The notes under the pieces are model-generated. The model saw nothing but the letters and a program-made list of their open reading frames with translations. It made no database searches and was not told where the DNA came from. Below, piece by piece: positions 10,701 through 21,382 of a stretch of 64,000 bases of DNA; positions within the stretch are counted from its first letter, which is position 1; each line of letters opens with the position of its first letter. The translations under genes and the position numbers were made by a program. Origin of the DNA: Acidobacteriota bacterium (GTDB taxonomy: Bacteria > Acidobacteriota > Blastocatellia > RBC074); contig JADJXM010000014.1 of the NCBI GenBank assembly GCA_016715865.1, positions 124,001-188,000 on the forward strand, read 5' to 3'.

Positions 10701-11735
10701 TTAAACCGTTCTCGTGACTTTGCGCAGGGCTCTGGGCTGATCCGGACTCAGTCCTTTAGTTACTGAGAGCAGAGCCGCGAAGAGCTGGGCCGGGACGATA
10801 TAGGGGATCGGCGACAGAATTTCAGGGATCGTACGAGGCATCCTGATTGCGCGCCGGGCTTTTTTGAGCAGTCCCGATTCACTCGATATGACAACCGTTT
10901 CAGCGCCCATCTGGTTGAGTTGCACGACAAGATCCTTCATCCCTCGCAATGTCGGGCCGGGCGGCGCAAAAATGAAGACCGGAAAAGCCTTGTCCACAAT
11001 CGCGATCGGGCCATGCAGGAAATCAGCACCCGAGAATCGCTCAGCCACGACATAACACGTCTCCATGAGTTTGATTGCGAACTCGAAAGCATTGGCATAG
11101 TTCAGTCCGCGGCCGACGACAACGCAATTTTCCATGAATGCATATCGTTCAACCATCTCTTCGATTTGAGGCTGCAGAGTCAGTGCTTCAGCCGTCAGCT
11201 CAGGCAGCCGATCGATCTCCGGCTCATTCGGTTTGTTGCCCAATGCGCGCGCCAGCATATAAAAGATGAGCAACTGGCCGGTGTAGGTCTTGGTTGCGGC
11301 CACGCTGCGTTCGCGACCCGCGTGGATGAGAAATGTCTCGTCGGTGATCTTCGCCATCGTCGAGCCGGCTTCATTGGTGATCGCCAGCGTCATGGCGCCG
11401 CATCGCCTGGAACTCTCAAGCACCATATTGATATCGACGCCTTCGCCGGATTGCGAGATTCCAATGACGAGAGCGTCCTTCAGCTCCATCCGCGTTTTAT
11501 AGAGAGTGTGGATGGCGGGCGCTGCCATTGAAACAGGGATCCCCGTAGTCATTTCAAGCAGGTAGCGGCCGAAGATCGCGGCATTGTCCGAGCTGCCGCG
11601 CGCAACCAGTACGATCAAACGCGGACGGTTGCGCTGAAGCTTCTCGGCGAAAGAGATGATCTTTTTGGATTCCCGCCTGATAGTGCGTTCGATCACTTCG
11701 GGTTGCTGCCCGATTTCGTTCAGCATCAATGACAT
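10701..11735 (-). CDS. SIS-domain sugar-phosphate isomerase/deaminase (GlmS C-terminal-like)
   Basis: A 344-residue protein with two SIS domains and no glutaminase domain. SIS1 (about residues 35-165) has the phosphate-binding RGSSDNAA and SQSGEGVD loops. SIS2 (about residues 195-330) has GRGLNYANAFEFAIKLMET and FLHGPIAIV. This is the architecture of GlmS isomerase domains, FrlB and NagB-II/AgaS-type amino-sugar-phosphate enzymes. Its ATG follows directly on the stop of the DUF4127/GH84-like gene (TGAATG), so the two are probably translationally coupled. Context suggests a role with glucosamine- or N-acetylglucosamine-type phosphates, but the exact reaction is not determined. Confidence 0.85.
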   Translation of the reverse strand: MSLMLNEIGQQPEVIERTIRRESKKIISFAEKLQRNRPRLIVLVARGSSDNAAIFGRYLLEMTTGIPVSMAAPAIHTLYKTRMELKDALVIGISQSGEGVDINMVLESSRRCGAMTLAITNEAGSTMAKITDETFLIHAGRERSVAATKTYTGQLLIFYMLARALGNKPNEPEIDRLPELTAEALTLQPQIEEMVERYAFMENCVVVGRGLNYANAFEFAIKLMETCYVVAERFSGADFLHGPIAIVDKAFPVFIFAPPGPTLRGMKDLVVQLNQMGAETVVISSESGLLKKARRAIRMPRTIPEILSPIPYIVPAQLFAALLSVTKGLSPDQPRALRKVTRTV

Positions 11736-14393
11736 TCAATTATCCTTTCCCTTCCAGGTTGCCAGACTCTTTTCAGCCAGATACAGGCGCCGGGCCAGTT
11801 CTCCGCGAAGCAGGCCGCGGTCACGCGTTCCGGCGATCATCTCAACCGCTTCCCTCAATTGGGTTGTCATCTGTTCGGCCTGCTGAACGACTGCTGCGCC
11901 CGGAGCCGATTCTGTTGCCTCACCTCTGATCAGCGCCTCCCATAATCCTGGCTCAGCCTGACATTCGCCGGTGAGCCTGCTCCATTGCCTGACCGCATTG
12001 AGCGATCGCTCATCATAAAGCAGTTGCAATGCGCGCGTGAACGAATTTTCTGAATCAAGTTGATTTCCCTGCCAGGCATAATCGGCAGCAGTTGCCAGAC
12101 CCGGCATCGAAAAATAGAGATTATCGCCCGGTCGAACGACCACACTCTGAGAGGTAGTCGAGGTCGCTGGCGTTGAATGACATAACCTTGTTGCCAGTGC
12201 GCCTGCGATGACAGTCAATTCGACGCCCAGGCTCTTTGCCTTCTCGGTCGCACGTTTGACAACCTGTGCATCTGATCCATCCGGCAGCCCGAAACGACGG
12301 ACGCCGATTGCCGCCAGCCGGGTCAGCCGCTGGTCCAGGTTTGTATTGGCCGGATCGGCAGGAGAAAGAATATAAGTAAAGCGCAGGAAATTCTCATCGG
12401 CCTTGCGCATCAGCGCAAGCAATCGATCATCATCCAGCTCGAAATCTCCCGGCTGAAAATAGTATGAATTCATGCGGTTGCGCCCGAGAAATCGCATCAG
12501 TTCGGCCCGTTCCCGATCAGACCAGAGAGCTGAGAAATCATCTAATGCGGCACGTTCCTTGAAAGCCGGAGCCTCGGCTATCTGGAATTCGGCTGCCAGC
12601 CTGCCATCGATTCCGAGTTGCTCGAGTCTGCCGAGAGCATAAAAAGCACCGGCAAGCGACCCGGCTGTGATTTCGATCCGGCGATTCGCGCGCGCGAGTT
12701 TATTGCTGATCGCATAGCCCTCATCAGACACGGAGAGATCGCGCTTTTTCTGATCGATTTTAATTCGCATTTCGACGCTCTCGGCGTCGACCTTGAAGCG
12801 CAGCCAGTTGATTTCTTCCCAGCGGCGCACGATTCGATCGTCCACATCCCCTGTCAGTTCCCAATAGCTTCGCGCCGGCAGCAACGGCGTCGACAGGTTT
12901 CCCAGGTGTACCAGGTAGACTGACGGCATGATTTCGACTTCCGGCAAACGGTTCGACGCGTGGCGCGATGGGTAAATCCTGGCCTGCACCCGCTGCAGCA
13001 GTCTGACCTCGAACTGGGCCCTTTCGCCTGAACTGAGGAGAGTGGCGTGAATGTTTCTTCTGAACTGCTCATTGAAGAGCTCCTCGGCGACTAAGCGTAT
13101 TTGGTCCGTCGCATAATCGTTCAGGCGTTCGTTACCGGCGGGAATTTCCTGTAATTTCAGTTCAGTTTTGGCGAAGGCGAGCACATCTTCCCTGATCCGG
13201 ATTGGAAAGAAGAAGTCCGTCAGATAGCGGCTCATGAGCAGTCGGATCTGGGCCCTGTCGATGCGTCGAACGCGATCGAGGTCATCGCGCATGAATCTGA
13301 TAGAGAGTAAAAAAGCAGAAGCCTGTTCAATAGCCCGGGTCACAATATCGCCCGTCGCTTCGTCCAGGTCGGTATGCGCGGCATAGGCCGCCAGCCTGTC
13401 GAGCAGCTTGAACTGGCGTAACTGGAGCAGGAGTGACTCCCTGGTCTCGCGGGTTTGCGAGAGATCAATGATCGCAATCCTCAGGTTTTTATCCAGTGCC
13501 AGCCTGACCGATTGAATAAATGCATTTCTGTCCTGATCGCCCGTGCCCGGAATGTGCAGGTAAAGAACCACTTCGGGATTAACGACCGCCTGACCCTGTT
13601 GCCCGGCCATCCTGCCTCCCAGAGTTCGCACCTTCGAGACGATCTGATTCTGCACCTTCAGGATCTCGTTTCGCGTCTCGGGATTGTTCGACGGATTCGA
13701 TGAATAGACTGTGAGGAATCCGGGCACATAGCCGAACCGCCGGTTGAGCATTCTTCCGACCATCAGGCTCGTCGCGCTGTCAGGATCTTCGTCAAGGATG
13801 ACTCGCTCCGCGCGAGTGGCGGCATGCTCATCGCTGCTGAGCCTTTTGATGAGAGTCATCGAATTACGCCCGGCGGCAATCAACAACTGATCGATCTCTC
13901 CCTGATCGGCCAGTTGCAGCGAACCCTTCAGCTGCTCCAACTGCTCATCTTCGGAACCTTCCGGCGTGATAAATGCGTAAATCGGGATGCCTGGTCTATG
14001 TAATCGTATCTGACCGAATATCCCGGTTTGTCCATTTCCAGCGGGTCCGAATATCTTGTCGAGCGAGATGATGACGCCGTCAACATTATCAAAATTGAAT
14101 GCTTCAAGCCACGTGGCCAAATTTTCAGGCTCTTTCAGTAACCTGATGGGCGGGGTAATCAGCTCGTGATCGGCCACCTCGGCGATGAGTCGTGGCTGCT
14201 GAAATGAAGTTGGCCGGTCATCAGTCGGAATGAGCAGGATTTTTCCGGCGTAAAAATCCTTGTCGATTGGACGCAGTACGGGGCGCCGCTGAGCTCCGGT
14301 TTCAATCAGAAACAGAGAGCATATCACCAGAATCAGGGCGATATATCCGGGAAGAGTTTGAATGTTCCGGCGTGAGGGAGCGAGCGATTTCAT
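11736..14393 (-). CDS. exported DUF4127 protein fused to a degenerate GH84-like (beta-N-acetylglucosaminidase) module
   Basis: An 885-residue protein with an N-terminal signal or anchor (residues 14-31). Residues about 50-500 match DUF4127: the opening motif ILLIPTDDRPTSFQQP, then GVIISLDKIFGPAGNG. From about 515 the organisation resembles GH84 enzymes: an N-terminal domain ending ITAGSLAGAFYALGRLEQLG, a barrel start (ERAALDDFSALWSDRERAEL near 610-630, RMNSYYFQPGDF), and the helical domain ADYAWQGNQLDSENSFTRAL. Where active GH84 has paired catalytic aspartates (FDD), this protein reads RRFGLPDGSD near 698-707, so the site looks lost. It is coupled to the SIS gene. It may bind rather than cut amino sugars. 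Confidence 0.75.
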   Translation of the reverse strand: MKSLAPSRRNIQTLPGYIALILVICSLFLIETGAQRRPVLRPIDKDFYAGKILLIPTDDRPTSFQQPRLIAEVADHELITPPIRLLKEPENLATWLEAFNFDNVDGVIISLDKIFGPAGNGQTGIFGQIRLHRPGIPIYAFITPEGSEDEQLEQLKGSLQLADQGEIDQLLIAAGRNSMTLIKRLSSDEHAATRAERVILDEDPDSATSLMVGRMLNRRFGYVPGFLTVYSSNPSNNPETRNEILKVQNQIVSKVRTLGGRMAGQQGQAVVNPEVVLYLHIPGTGDQDRNAFIQSVRLALDKNLRIAIIDLSQTRETRESLLLQLRQFKLLDRLAAYAAHTDLDEATGDIVTRAIEQASAFLLSIRFMRDDLDRVRRIDRAQIRLLMSRYLTDFFFPIRIREDVLAFAKTELKLQEIPAGNERLNDYATDQIRLVAEELFNEQFRRNIHATLLSSGERAQFEVRLLQRVQARIYPSRHASNRLPEVEIMPSVYLVHLGNLSTPLLPARSYWELTGDVDDRIVRRWEEINWLRFKVDAESVEMRIKIDQKKRDLSVSDEGYAISNKLARANRRIEITAGSLAGAFYALGRLEQLGIDGRLAAEFQIAEAPAFKERAALDDFSALWSDRERAELMRFLGRNRMNSYYFQPGDFELDDDRLLALMRKADENFLRFTYILSPADPANTNLDQRLTRLAAIGVRRFGLPDGSDAQVVKRATEKAKSLGVELTVIAGALATRLCHSTPATSTTSQSVVVRPGDNLYFSMPGLATAADYAWQGNQLDSENSFTRALQLLYDERSLNAVRQWSRLTGECQAEPGLWEALIRGEATESAPGAAVVQQAEQMTTQLREAVEMIAGTRDRGLLRGELARRLYLAEKSLATWKGKDN

Positions 14394-14521
14394 GACGTAA
14401 CTTTCAAACCTGAACCTTCGCGTGACGGCAGGACGCTCAAAGCATGGTTCTAAAAATCGAAACCGTAGACGCTCACCGGTGCGAACGTCTACGGCAGGTT
14501 ACACATCGTCACAAATCAGCA

Positions 14522-15436
14522 TCATGGACGCCGTCGTACCTTTCTTGGAGTAGCAGGAGTGGTCGTCGTGGATTGGGTTGTTGTCGGCAGTGAGCTCTTG
14601 ACACGGCCGAAGGTCGTGGTCTGTTTCGTGCCTCTGGCATCAGAGCCGCGCATTTGATCTTCGATTTCGCGCACTGTGTTGGCTGCGCGCTCGCTGGCCG
14701 GCGGGTGGCTGGCCAGAATCGATCCGAACAAATTAGGGTTGCTCTGGCTGAGTTGATTGAGGATCTCGAACATCTCGACCATTCCTCCAGTGTTGTAACC
14801 GGCACGTTCGAGGTTGTGAACGCCCAGAAAATCGGCTTCACGTTCGGCATCGCGACTGTGTTTCATGAGATAGCCACCGGCCAGCAGGCCGCCGGCCAGT
14901 TGTCCGATGCCGGCGCCGGTCTGTCCGCCCAGGATTGCTCCGGCAACCGTTGCGATCCCGGCCAGAGTTCCGAATTTCTGCTGTTTCTTGACATTCTCAA
15001 GGCCGTGACGACCGACGATGTGTCCGATCTCGTGCCCGATCACACTGGCCAGCTGCGCTTCATTGGTGGTCGCCGCAATCAGCCCTGTATGGACATAGAC
15101 ATATCCGCCCAGAGTCGCGAATGCGTTGATCGCCTTGTCGTCCACGACATGGAATTTCCAGGGAATGTCTCTGCGCTCCGACTGGCTCGCCAGCTTCTGC
15201 CCGATGTTGTTGATGTACGAGTTCAGGTTCCGATCCTGGACCAGTCGGGTTTCCTTGAGCAGCTCCTGATGTACCTGTGCGGCCAGTTTCAGTTCGTCCT
15301 CCTGCGACAGATATCCCTGATTTGAATATTCACGATTTCGGAATTTGTCGTAAGGGTTCTGGGCTGCAACGGCCGTCACGATAATCATGCTGAACAGAGC
15401 CACTGATAGAGCTCTCTGCCATGTTTTCAAAATCAT
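14522..15436 (-). CDS. exported M48-family zinc metalloprotease (BepA/LoiP-like)
   Basis: A 304-residue periplasmic or lipoprotein-like peptidase. The signal peptide covers residues 1-27 (ALSVALFSMIIVTAVAAQ). Family blocks: LNSYINNIGQKLAS, then NAFATLGGYVYVHTGLI, the active-site VIGHEIGHIVGRH, a glycine-rich membrane-like loop, and the third zinc ligand in READFLGVHNLERAGYNTGG. No TPR domain follows, so it is the short form; the tail is Thr/Pro-rich. It probably degrades misfolded envelope proteins. The ATG at 15436 lies 10 bases after AGGAGG, and the open frame further upstream is not used. Confidence 0.9.
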   Translation of the reverse strand: MILKTWQRALSVALFSMIIVTAVAAQNPYDKFRNREYSNQGYLSQEDELKLAAQVHQELLKETRLVQDRNLNSYINNIGQKLASQSERRDIPWKFHVVDDKAINAFATLGGYVYVHTGLIAATTNEAQLASVIGHEIGHIVGRHGLENVKKQQKFGTLAGIATVAGAILGGQTGAGIGQLAGGLLAGGYLMKHSRDAEREADFLGVHNLERAGYNTGGMVEMFEILNQLSQSNPNLFGSILASHPPASERAANTVREIEDQMRGSDARGTKQTTTFGRVKSSLPTTTQSTTTTPATPRKVRRRP

Positions 15437-15511
15437 TGTCTTAAATCCTCCTGAGTTAACTCCACATATTGTCTGTGGGTCATTCGACATCAAAACTGAA
15501 ATTCAGGCCCG

Positions 15512-16000
15512 TCACTCTGCGAGTAGATCGATCGCATGAGGTAAAGTGCGGACGACTGCTGCCAGATTTTCGCGTGCGCCGCGTACGCTTCCCGGCAGAT
15601 TGATGATCAGAGCCCGCCCCCTGATGCCGCAGACAGCGCGCGAAAGTGCCGCGAGCGGCGTAATCTTCATACTTTCCGCCCGCATTAATTCGGCCAGACC
15701 GGGCGCTTCTCGCTCGATCACGTCTCTGGTCGCTTCCGGCGTCAGGTCCCTGGGTGAAAATCCCGTTCCTCCCGTCGTCACGATCAGATTCGCCAGACCG
15801 TTGTCTGCGTAATAGCGGATTCGATCTGCGATCTGCGATCGATCATCCGGCAGAACCTCGATTGTCACTACCTCTGAGCGAATCGCCTTCAATTCCTCAG
15901 CCACGGACGGTCCGGACAAGTCGACACGCTCGCCGCGCGAAGCAGAATCGCTGATTGTTAAAATGACCGCTTTGACCATTTCCTGGATCGCAGTTGCCAT
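15512..16000 (-). CDS. mog: molybdopterin adenylyltransferase MogA/MoaB
   Basis: A 162-residue MoCF_biosynth-domain protein that adenylylates molybdopterin before molybdate insertion. The motifs AVILTISDSASRGERVDLSG, LIVTTGGTGFSPRDLTPEAT and INLPGSVRGARENL (the PGSP-type loop) are complete. A MOSC-domain protein at 25.6 kb is the only other protein here often linked to molybdenum cofactor. The start at 16000 has a weak ribosome site; a second ATG 21 bases in is possible. Confidence 0.9.
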   Translation of the reverse strand: MATAIQEMVKAVILTISDSASRGERVDLSGPSVAEELKAIRSEVVTIEVLPDDRSQIADRIRYYADNGLANLIVTTGGTGFSPRDLTPEATRDVIEREAPGLAELMRAESMKITPLAALSRAVCGIRGRALIINLPGSVRGARENLAAVVRTLPHAIDLLAE

Positions 16001-16230
16001 AAGGGGATAATCAGAGTGTAAATCCTCAAGGCCGGTGATTCAACCGGCTGCCGGATTTTCATTGACGCTCGATCCGCGAAGCAAAGATATCAGGCTGGTT
16101 GAATTCTTGAGATATCTGACGCTTCACGGATGGAAAAACGGAGCGATTTGACATATTCTTACTGTGTCCTGAAAGTGTGCTGCCCGACGCGGATTCTTCC
16201 CGAACCAAGCCCCGCACCGCAGACTCCTTA

Positions 16231-16275
<45 letters not shown>

Positions 16276-16312
16276 TGGAATATAGCAGTCTGAAAGCCGG
16301 AGGTATTTTTCT

Positions 16313-17929
<1,617 letters not shown>

Positions 17930-17930
17930 A

Positions 17931-18050
<120 letters not shown>

Positions 18051-18064
18051 CCCTTGCGAAAGCG

Positions 18065-20137
18065 ATGAAACCCTCACACATACTCGTACTTATACTGATC
18101 TTTTCAGGCATCGGCTTGACGGCGAATGATACAGTTCTGCAGGGAGTGCCGCAGCTTTCGGCGGCAGGCAAAGTCTCCCGATGGGTGATGGAAAAGACAG
18201 CGGCGGGCAGAGAATCCGAGTTTCTGGTGATCCTCGGATCGCAGGCCGATCTGAGCGGCGCAGCGCGTTTGAAGTCCAAGGCCGAGAAGGGGCGTTATGT
18301 CTTCGAGACTCTGCTCACGAATGCGCGACGCAGCCAGGCCGCTATCATCGAATGGCTTGATGAGAGAAAGATCGAACACCGCTCGTTTTACATCGTCAAT
18401 GGGATTCTCGTGAAAGGGACGCAGGATATTGCGATCGAACTGGCGGCCCGTTCCGATGTTGAACGGATCGAAGGCAATCCACAGATGTTGGGCATTCGTC
18501 CGCTTCCCTTGCCGCCCATGCCAGTGGATGAGCGATTGCAATTGAATGCGGCCGCCCAGGGGATTGAAACCGGCGTCAGCTATATACGTGCTCCCGAAAT
18601 CTGGGCCATGGGATTCACCGGTCAGGGCATCGTTATCGGAGGCCAGGACACGGGCGTTCGGTGGGATCATCCGGCGCTCGTCGACCGGTATCGCGGTTTC
18701 ACAGAAAAGGGAGTCGATCATGATTACAACTGGCACGACAGTATCCATCCAAACGGCGGGCCAAACGGCGGGCCAAACGGCGGGCCAAACGGCGGTGAAT
18801 GCGGTCCGAACTCAAAAACTCCCTGTGACGACGACAATCACGGGACGCATACTCTGGGTACGGCGGTTGGAAACGACGGCGGAGCGAATCAGATAGGAGT
18901 TGCGCCGGGCGCCAGATTCATCGCCTGCAGGAACATGGATCAGGGAAAAGGGACTCCGGCGACCTATCTGGAATGTTTCCAGTTCTTCCTTGCTCCATAT
19001 CCCGTCGACGGAAAACCCGAACAGGGCGATCCGTCGAAGGCTCCTGACATCACAACCAATTCATGGACATGCCCTCCGTCGGAAGGCTGCGAACCGGAAA
19101 CGCTGTCGGCGGCAGTCAAAGTCCAGCGTGAGGCTGGAATCATGACGATAGTTGCTGCGGGTAATGCCGGTTCTGGATGTTCTACTGTCGTCGATCCGCC
19201 GGCCACTTACCCTGAAAACTATACGATCGGTGCTTTGAATGTCTCAACTGGCGCGCTTGCATCGTTCAGCAGTCGAGGTCCGGTCAGGATCGGCGACAGG
19301 CTGTTCGTCAAACCTGATCTGGCCGCCCCGGGAGTCAGTGTCAGATCGGCATTGCGGACCGGAGGCTATGGCTTCAGCAGCGGAACTTCGATGGCCACAC
19401 CACACGTGGCTGGCGCCGTGGCGCTGCTCTGGTCGGCCTTCCCCGATCTGCGCGGACAGATCGAACTGACTGAAAACATTCTCAACGAATCGGCTGTGCG
19501 CGTCGAAGAATCGCAGTGCGACAGCAACGGAACGCCAAATAACCTCTACGGATATGGCCGGCTCGACATTAAGGCGGCTTTCGATCTGGCGGCAACCAGG
19601 ATCGAATCGACCGATCTGGTTTTCGGCATGCGCGGCGGAGCAGGCAGCATCAGGGTCGATGCCCTGCCTGGAGTCGCCTGGAGCGTACACAGTCAGAACG
19701 AGTGGATCACAGTCACCTCCGGCACTGAAGGCAAGGGCGACGGTGTGGTCCATTTTCTTGTCGCCGCCAATCAAGGCACTCTTCCGCGCACAGGGTCGCT
19801 TCGCATCGCCGGGCGCAGAGTCAGTATTTCTCAACCCGGGTTTTCACCGCTATTTGCCGTTTCAGGCCGCGTCACCTCCGATACCGGTCAACCGATCGGC
19901 CGCGTCACACTGCAATTTTCGCGCATTGGCGGCGGCGGCGATCTCCCGGAAGCAGTCGAAACCGACAATCAGGGTTACTGGGCTCAATCAGGGTTCGAAC
20001 CCGGCACTACTTACCGGGCAGAGGCCGTTCGCAGCCGCATCCAGTTCAAACCAGCCTGGCTGGAATTCAAAGCTCCCGGCAATGCTTTGAACTTCTCGAG
20101 CGTCGGGCGGCGCATAGTATTTGGAAGTATCAGGTGA
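18065..20137 (+). CDS. secreted subtilisin-like serine protease (S8) with BACON-like C-terminal domain
   Basis: A 690-residue exported protease. Signal peptide residues 1-20; inhibitor I9-type prodomain about 45-145; catalytic domain about 170-510 with Asp195 (GQDTGVRWDHP), His259 (DNHGTHTLGTA), oxyanion Asn367 (AAGNAG) and Ser442 (SGTSMATPHVAGA). Between Asp and His there is a loop with PNGG repeated about four times, encoded by a 12-base tandem repeat at 18751-18795. After the catalytic domain, about 525-600 resembles a BACON-type Ig domain (WSVHSQNEWITV), followed by a carboxypeptidase-regulatory-like domain (SGRVTSDTGQPIGRV). There is no Shine-Dalgarno; a pyrimidine-rich heptamer arm is in its place. 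Its stop overlaps the start of tsaC by 4 bases. Confidence 0.93.
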   Translation: MKPSHILVLILIFSGIGLTANDTVLQGVPQLSAAGKVSRWVMEKTAAGRESEFLVILGSQADLSGAARLKSKAEKGRYVFETLLTNARRSQAAIIEWLDERKIEHRSFYIVNGILVKGTQDIAIELAARSDVERIEGNPQMLGIRPLPLPPMPVDERLQLNAAAQGIETGVSYIRAPEIWAMGFTGQGIVIGGQDTGVRWDHPALVDRYRGFTEKGVDHDYNWHDSIHPNGGPNGGPNGGPNGGECGPNSKTPCDDDNHGTHTLGTAVGNDGGANQIGVAPGARFIACRNMDQGKGTPATYLECFQFFLAPYPVDGKPEQGDPSKAPDITTNSWTCPPSEGCEPETLSAAVKVQREAGIMTIVAAGNAGSGCSTVVDPPATYPENYTIGALNVSTGALASFSSRGPVRIGDRLFVKPDLAAPGVSVRSALRTGGYGFSSGTSMATPHVAGAVALLWSAFPDLRGQIELTENILNESAVRVEESQCDSNGTPNNLYGYGRLDIKAAFDLAATRIESTDLVFGMRGGAGSIRVDALPGVAWSVHSQNEWITVTSGTEGKGDGVVHFLVAANQGTLPRTGSLRIAGRRVSISQPGFSPLFAVSGRVTSDTGQPIGRVTLQFSRIGGGGDLPEAVETDNQGYWAQSGFEPGTTYRAEAVRSRIQFKPAWLEFKAPGNALNFSSVGRRIVFGSIR
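18751..18795 (+). repeat. 12-base tandem repeat inside the subtilase gene
   Basis: Nearly four in-frame copies of CAAACGGCGGGC, giving PNGG repeats in a surface loop of the catalytic domain. The unit is a multiple of three, so copy-number change would keep the frame. Confidence 0.9.
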
Positions 20138-21081
20138 AAACAAAGATTACTCAGTCTCCGTCGATAGCAGCTCGGTTCATCCAGCATGGTGAACTGGTCG
20201 CATTTCCGACAGAGACTGTTTATGGCCTCGGAGCGAATATCTTTAACGAAGAAGCTATTCGAAAGATATTCACCGCCAAGGGGCGTCCGGCGGACAATCC
20301 GATGATTGCGCATATCTCGGACATTTCTCAGCTCGAATCCCTGACCACCCATATCCCGCACACAGCGCAACTGCTGATCGACCGGTTCTTTCCTGGTCCG
20401 CTGACGGTCATCCTGCCCAGGTCCGACAAGGTCCCGTCAATTGCCACAGCCGGTCTTGAAACCATAGGCGTTCGCATGCCCGATCATCCGATTGCGCAGC
20501 AGTTTTTGCGTGCGTGCAAGGTTCCCGTAGTCGCTCCTTCAGCCAACATCTCCGGCCGTCCGAGCCCGACCACCTGGCAGGCCGTGAGACAGGATCTCGA
20601 CGGGCGCATCGGCTGTCTGTTGCGCGGAGACCAGACACGCGTCGGCCTCGAATCGACCGTCGTCGATTGCACTGAAGAGATTCCATGTGTCCTGCGCGCC
20701 GGAGCCGTCACGCTCGAACATCTCCGCGAAGTCATGCCTGAAACGCAGATGGCAGAACTCGGACCCGACGCCCTCCCGAAAAGTCCGGGGATGAAATACC
20801 GACATTACTCTCCACGCGCCAGAGTCGTCATCTGTACTTATCCGCAATATCTCGTGGCGTCTGAAGCATCCGCCTACATCGGCCTTGAAGCCCCCCCGCG
20901 AGAAGATGAATTCAAAATGATAAAAATCTGCGCGGATATAAATGAATACGCGCATTCGATCTTTCACTTCTTCCGTGAATGCGACGAGGCGGGTGTGGAT
21001 GCGATCTATTGTCAGGCTGTGATCAAGGAAGGACTTGGAGTTGCGCTGATGGACAGGATCGAGCGTGCTGCTCATCCGTAG
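20134..21081 (+). CDS. tsaC: L-threonylcarbamoyladenylate synthase (TsaC/Sua5 family)
   Basis: A 315-residue enzyme making threonylcarbamoyl-AMP for the t6A modification of tRNAs reading ANN codons. The YrdC domain (residues 1-200) has GELVAFPTETVYGLGANIFN, KIFTAKGRPADNPM and VVAPSANISGRPSPT. The extra C-terminal domain after the linker SPGMKYRHYSPRARVV marks the longer Sua5 type. It starts with GTG, overlapping the subtilase stop (GTGA), so translation is probably coupled to an unrelated gene. Confidence 0.93.
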   Translation: MKTKITQSPSIAARFIQHGELVAFPTETVYGLGANIFNEEAIRKIFTAKGRPADNPMIAHISDISQLESLTTHIPHTAQLLIDRFFPGPLTVILPRSDKVPSIATAGLETIGVRMPDHPIAQQFLRACKVPVVAPSANISGRPSPTTWQAVRQDLDGRIGCLLRGDQTRVGLESTVVDCTEEIPCVLRAGAVTLEHLREVMPETQMAELGPDALPKSPGMKYRHYSPRARVVICTYPQYLVASEASAYIGLEAPPREDEFKMIKICADINEYAHSIFHFFRECDEAGVDAIYCQAVIKEGLGVALMDRIERAAHP

Positions 21082-21103
21082 TCATTGCCTCTCTGCTTCA
21101 TAC

Positions 21104-21382
21104 TTTGTAAGCAAATTTTCTTGTATTCAAGACTGGAAAAAAGTTAATCGCAGAGGCCGCGAAGAAGCGCAAAGAATTTAATCGCAAAGGCCGCAAAGTG
21201 GCAAAGATATACAAGGAAGATCAGCGTTCGAATTATATCCAATGGGCAATAATCCGAATATTCATATCAAAAAAAATCTTTGCTCCTTTGCGGCCTCTGC
21301 GATTAATTCTTTGCCCCTTTGCGGTCTTTGCGATTAATTTCTTCCGAATTTAAATACCCGAAAATTTAGTTTGCAGAGTATT
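21104..21382. repeat. dispersed palindromic element, copy B
   Basis: A 279-base intergenic element with two kinds of internal repeat: units like TTAATCGCAAAGGCCGCAAAG near the left end and their reverse complements (CTTTGCGGCCTCTGCGATTAA) near the right, so the whole is an imperfect palindrome. Its reverse complement matches 59684-59931 over nearly its whole length, and its centre matches 47360-47432. It covers the stop codon of ctaB at 21381-21383. It contains no gene. Confidence 0.9.

Noticed and set aside
21104..21382. Insertion sequence
   Set aside because: Repeated and palindromic but with no transposase frame and only about 280 bases; reported as a non-coding repeat.
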